This document shows, in pieces, positions 26,703-26,767 of a stretch of DNA of 26,767 nucleotides. Each line of letters opens with the position of its first letter. Within the stretch, counting starts at the first letter, position 1. The position numbers were made by a program, and so were the translations under genes. This stretch comes from an uncultured Clostridia bacterium (GTDB lineage: Bacteria > Bacillota > Clostridia > Oscillospirales > CAG-382). The stretch lies in the NCBI GenBank assembly GCA_947627335.1, contig CANQVQ010000007.1:1-26767 (forward strand), in the 5' to 3' direction. The notes under the pieces are model-generated. The model made no database searches. It saw only the letters and a list, made by a program, of their open reading frames with translations, and was not told where the DNA came from.

Positions 26703-26765
26703 TTAGATAGCGATACTTTTTACATCTACCATGTTGCGGCGGTCATGGTTGACAACTTGCGTCGG
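26703..26765 (-). CDS. C-terminal end of a gene cut by the right edge
   Basis: Twenty minus-strand codons ending in NMVDVKSIAI and a TAA stop at 26703. They look like the tail of a protein that lies mostly outside the window. Too short to assign. Confidence 0.3.
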   Translation of the reverse strand, partial: PTQVVNHDRRNMVDVKSIAI

Positions 26766-26767
26766 CT

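Overview
The window looks like a chromosome segment from a GC-rich Bacillota (Clostridia) bacterium. The evidence is a CIRCE-controlled hrcA-grpE-dnaK-dnaJ operon, a DnaK that lacks the extra N-terminal loop of Gram-negative DnaKs, strong SigA-type promoters with AGGAGG ribosome sites, and YitT and DUF308 membrane proteins. I cannot name a genus. The annotation is by eye, and family names come from recognised motifs rather than database searches.

Layout. 1-1286 (minus): most of an ABC exporter, cut by the left edge at its Walker A motif and apparently broken by a one-base shift near its start. 1563-6421 (minus): the heat-shock operon hrcA-grpE-dnaK-dnaJ with its promoter and CIRCE operator. 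6551-11830: a run of single genes, most with a clear promoter of their own: an MGMT-family DNA-repair protein (+), a DUF308 membrane protein (-), an XRE-family regulator (-), a YegP-like DUF1508 protein (-), a YitT membrane protein (-) and an AraC-family regulator (+). 11896-16520 (minus): an mglB-mglA-mglC sugar ABC importer operon. Two of its three proteins are unusual. MglB is circularly permuted relative to the classical galactose/glucose-binding protein, and MglC carries about 220 extra charged, helical residues at its N-terminus.

Around 16.5-16.83 kb lies a decayed Fic-family fragment. Beyond it the base composition becomes visibly richer in A and T, and this continues to the right edge, suggesting an acquired island. 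The island holds a tightly coupled two-gene unit: a 1208-residue Swt1-type HEPN / SNF2 helicase protein and a 1177-residue sacsin-like (Hsp90-fold) ATPase with a CxxC...CxxC zinc motif. This is the best candidate for a poorly described, probably anti-phage, system. Downstream lie a transposase remnant, an intact ADP-ribosylglycohydrolase, a long stretch without a convincing gene, and a set of small, partly broken minus-strand reading frames at the right edge.

How the genes fit together. The chaperone operon is a standard heat-shock unit: HrcA represses through CIRCE, and GrpE, DnaK and DnaJ form the folding machine. The mgl operon should import galactose, glucose or a related sugar; the AraC-family gene lies tail-to-tail with it, so a regulatory link is possible but not shown. 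In the island, the predicted HEPN ribonuclease, the helicase and the sacsin-like ATPase are likely to act as one complex or pathway.
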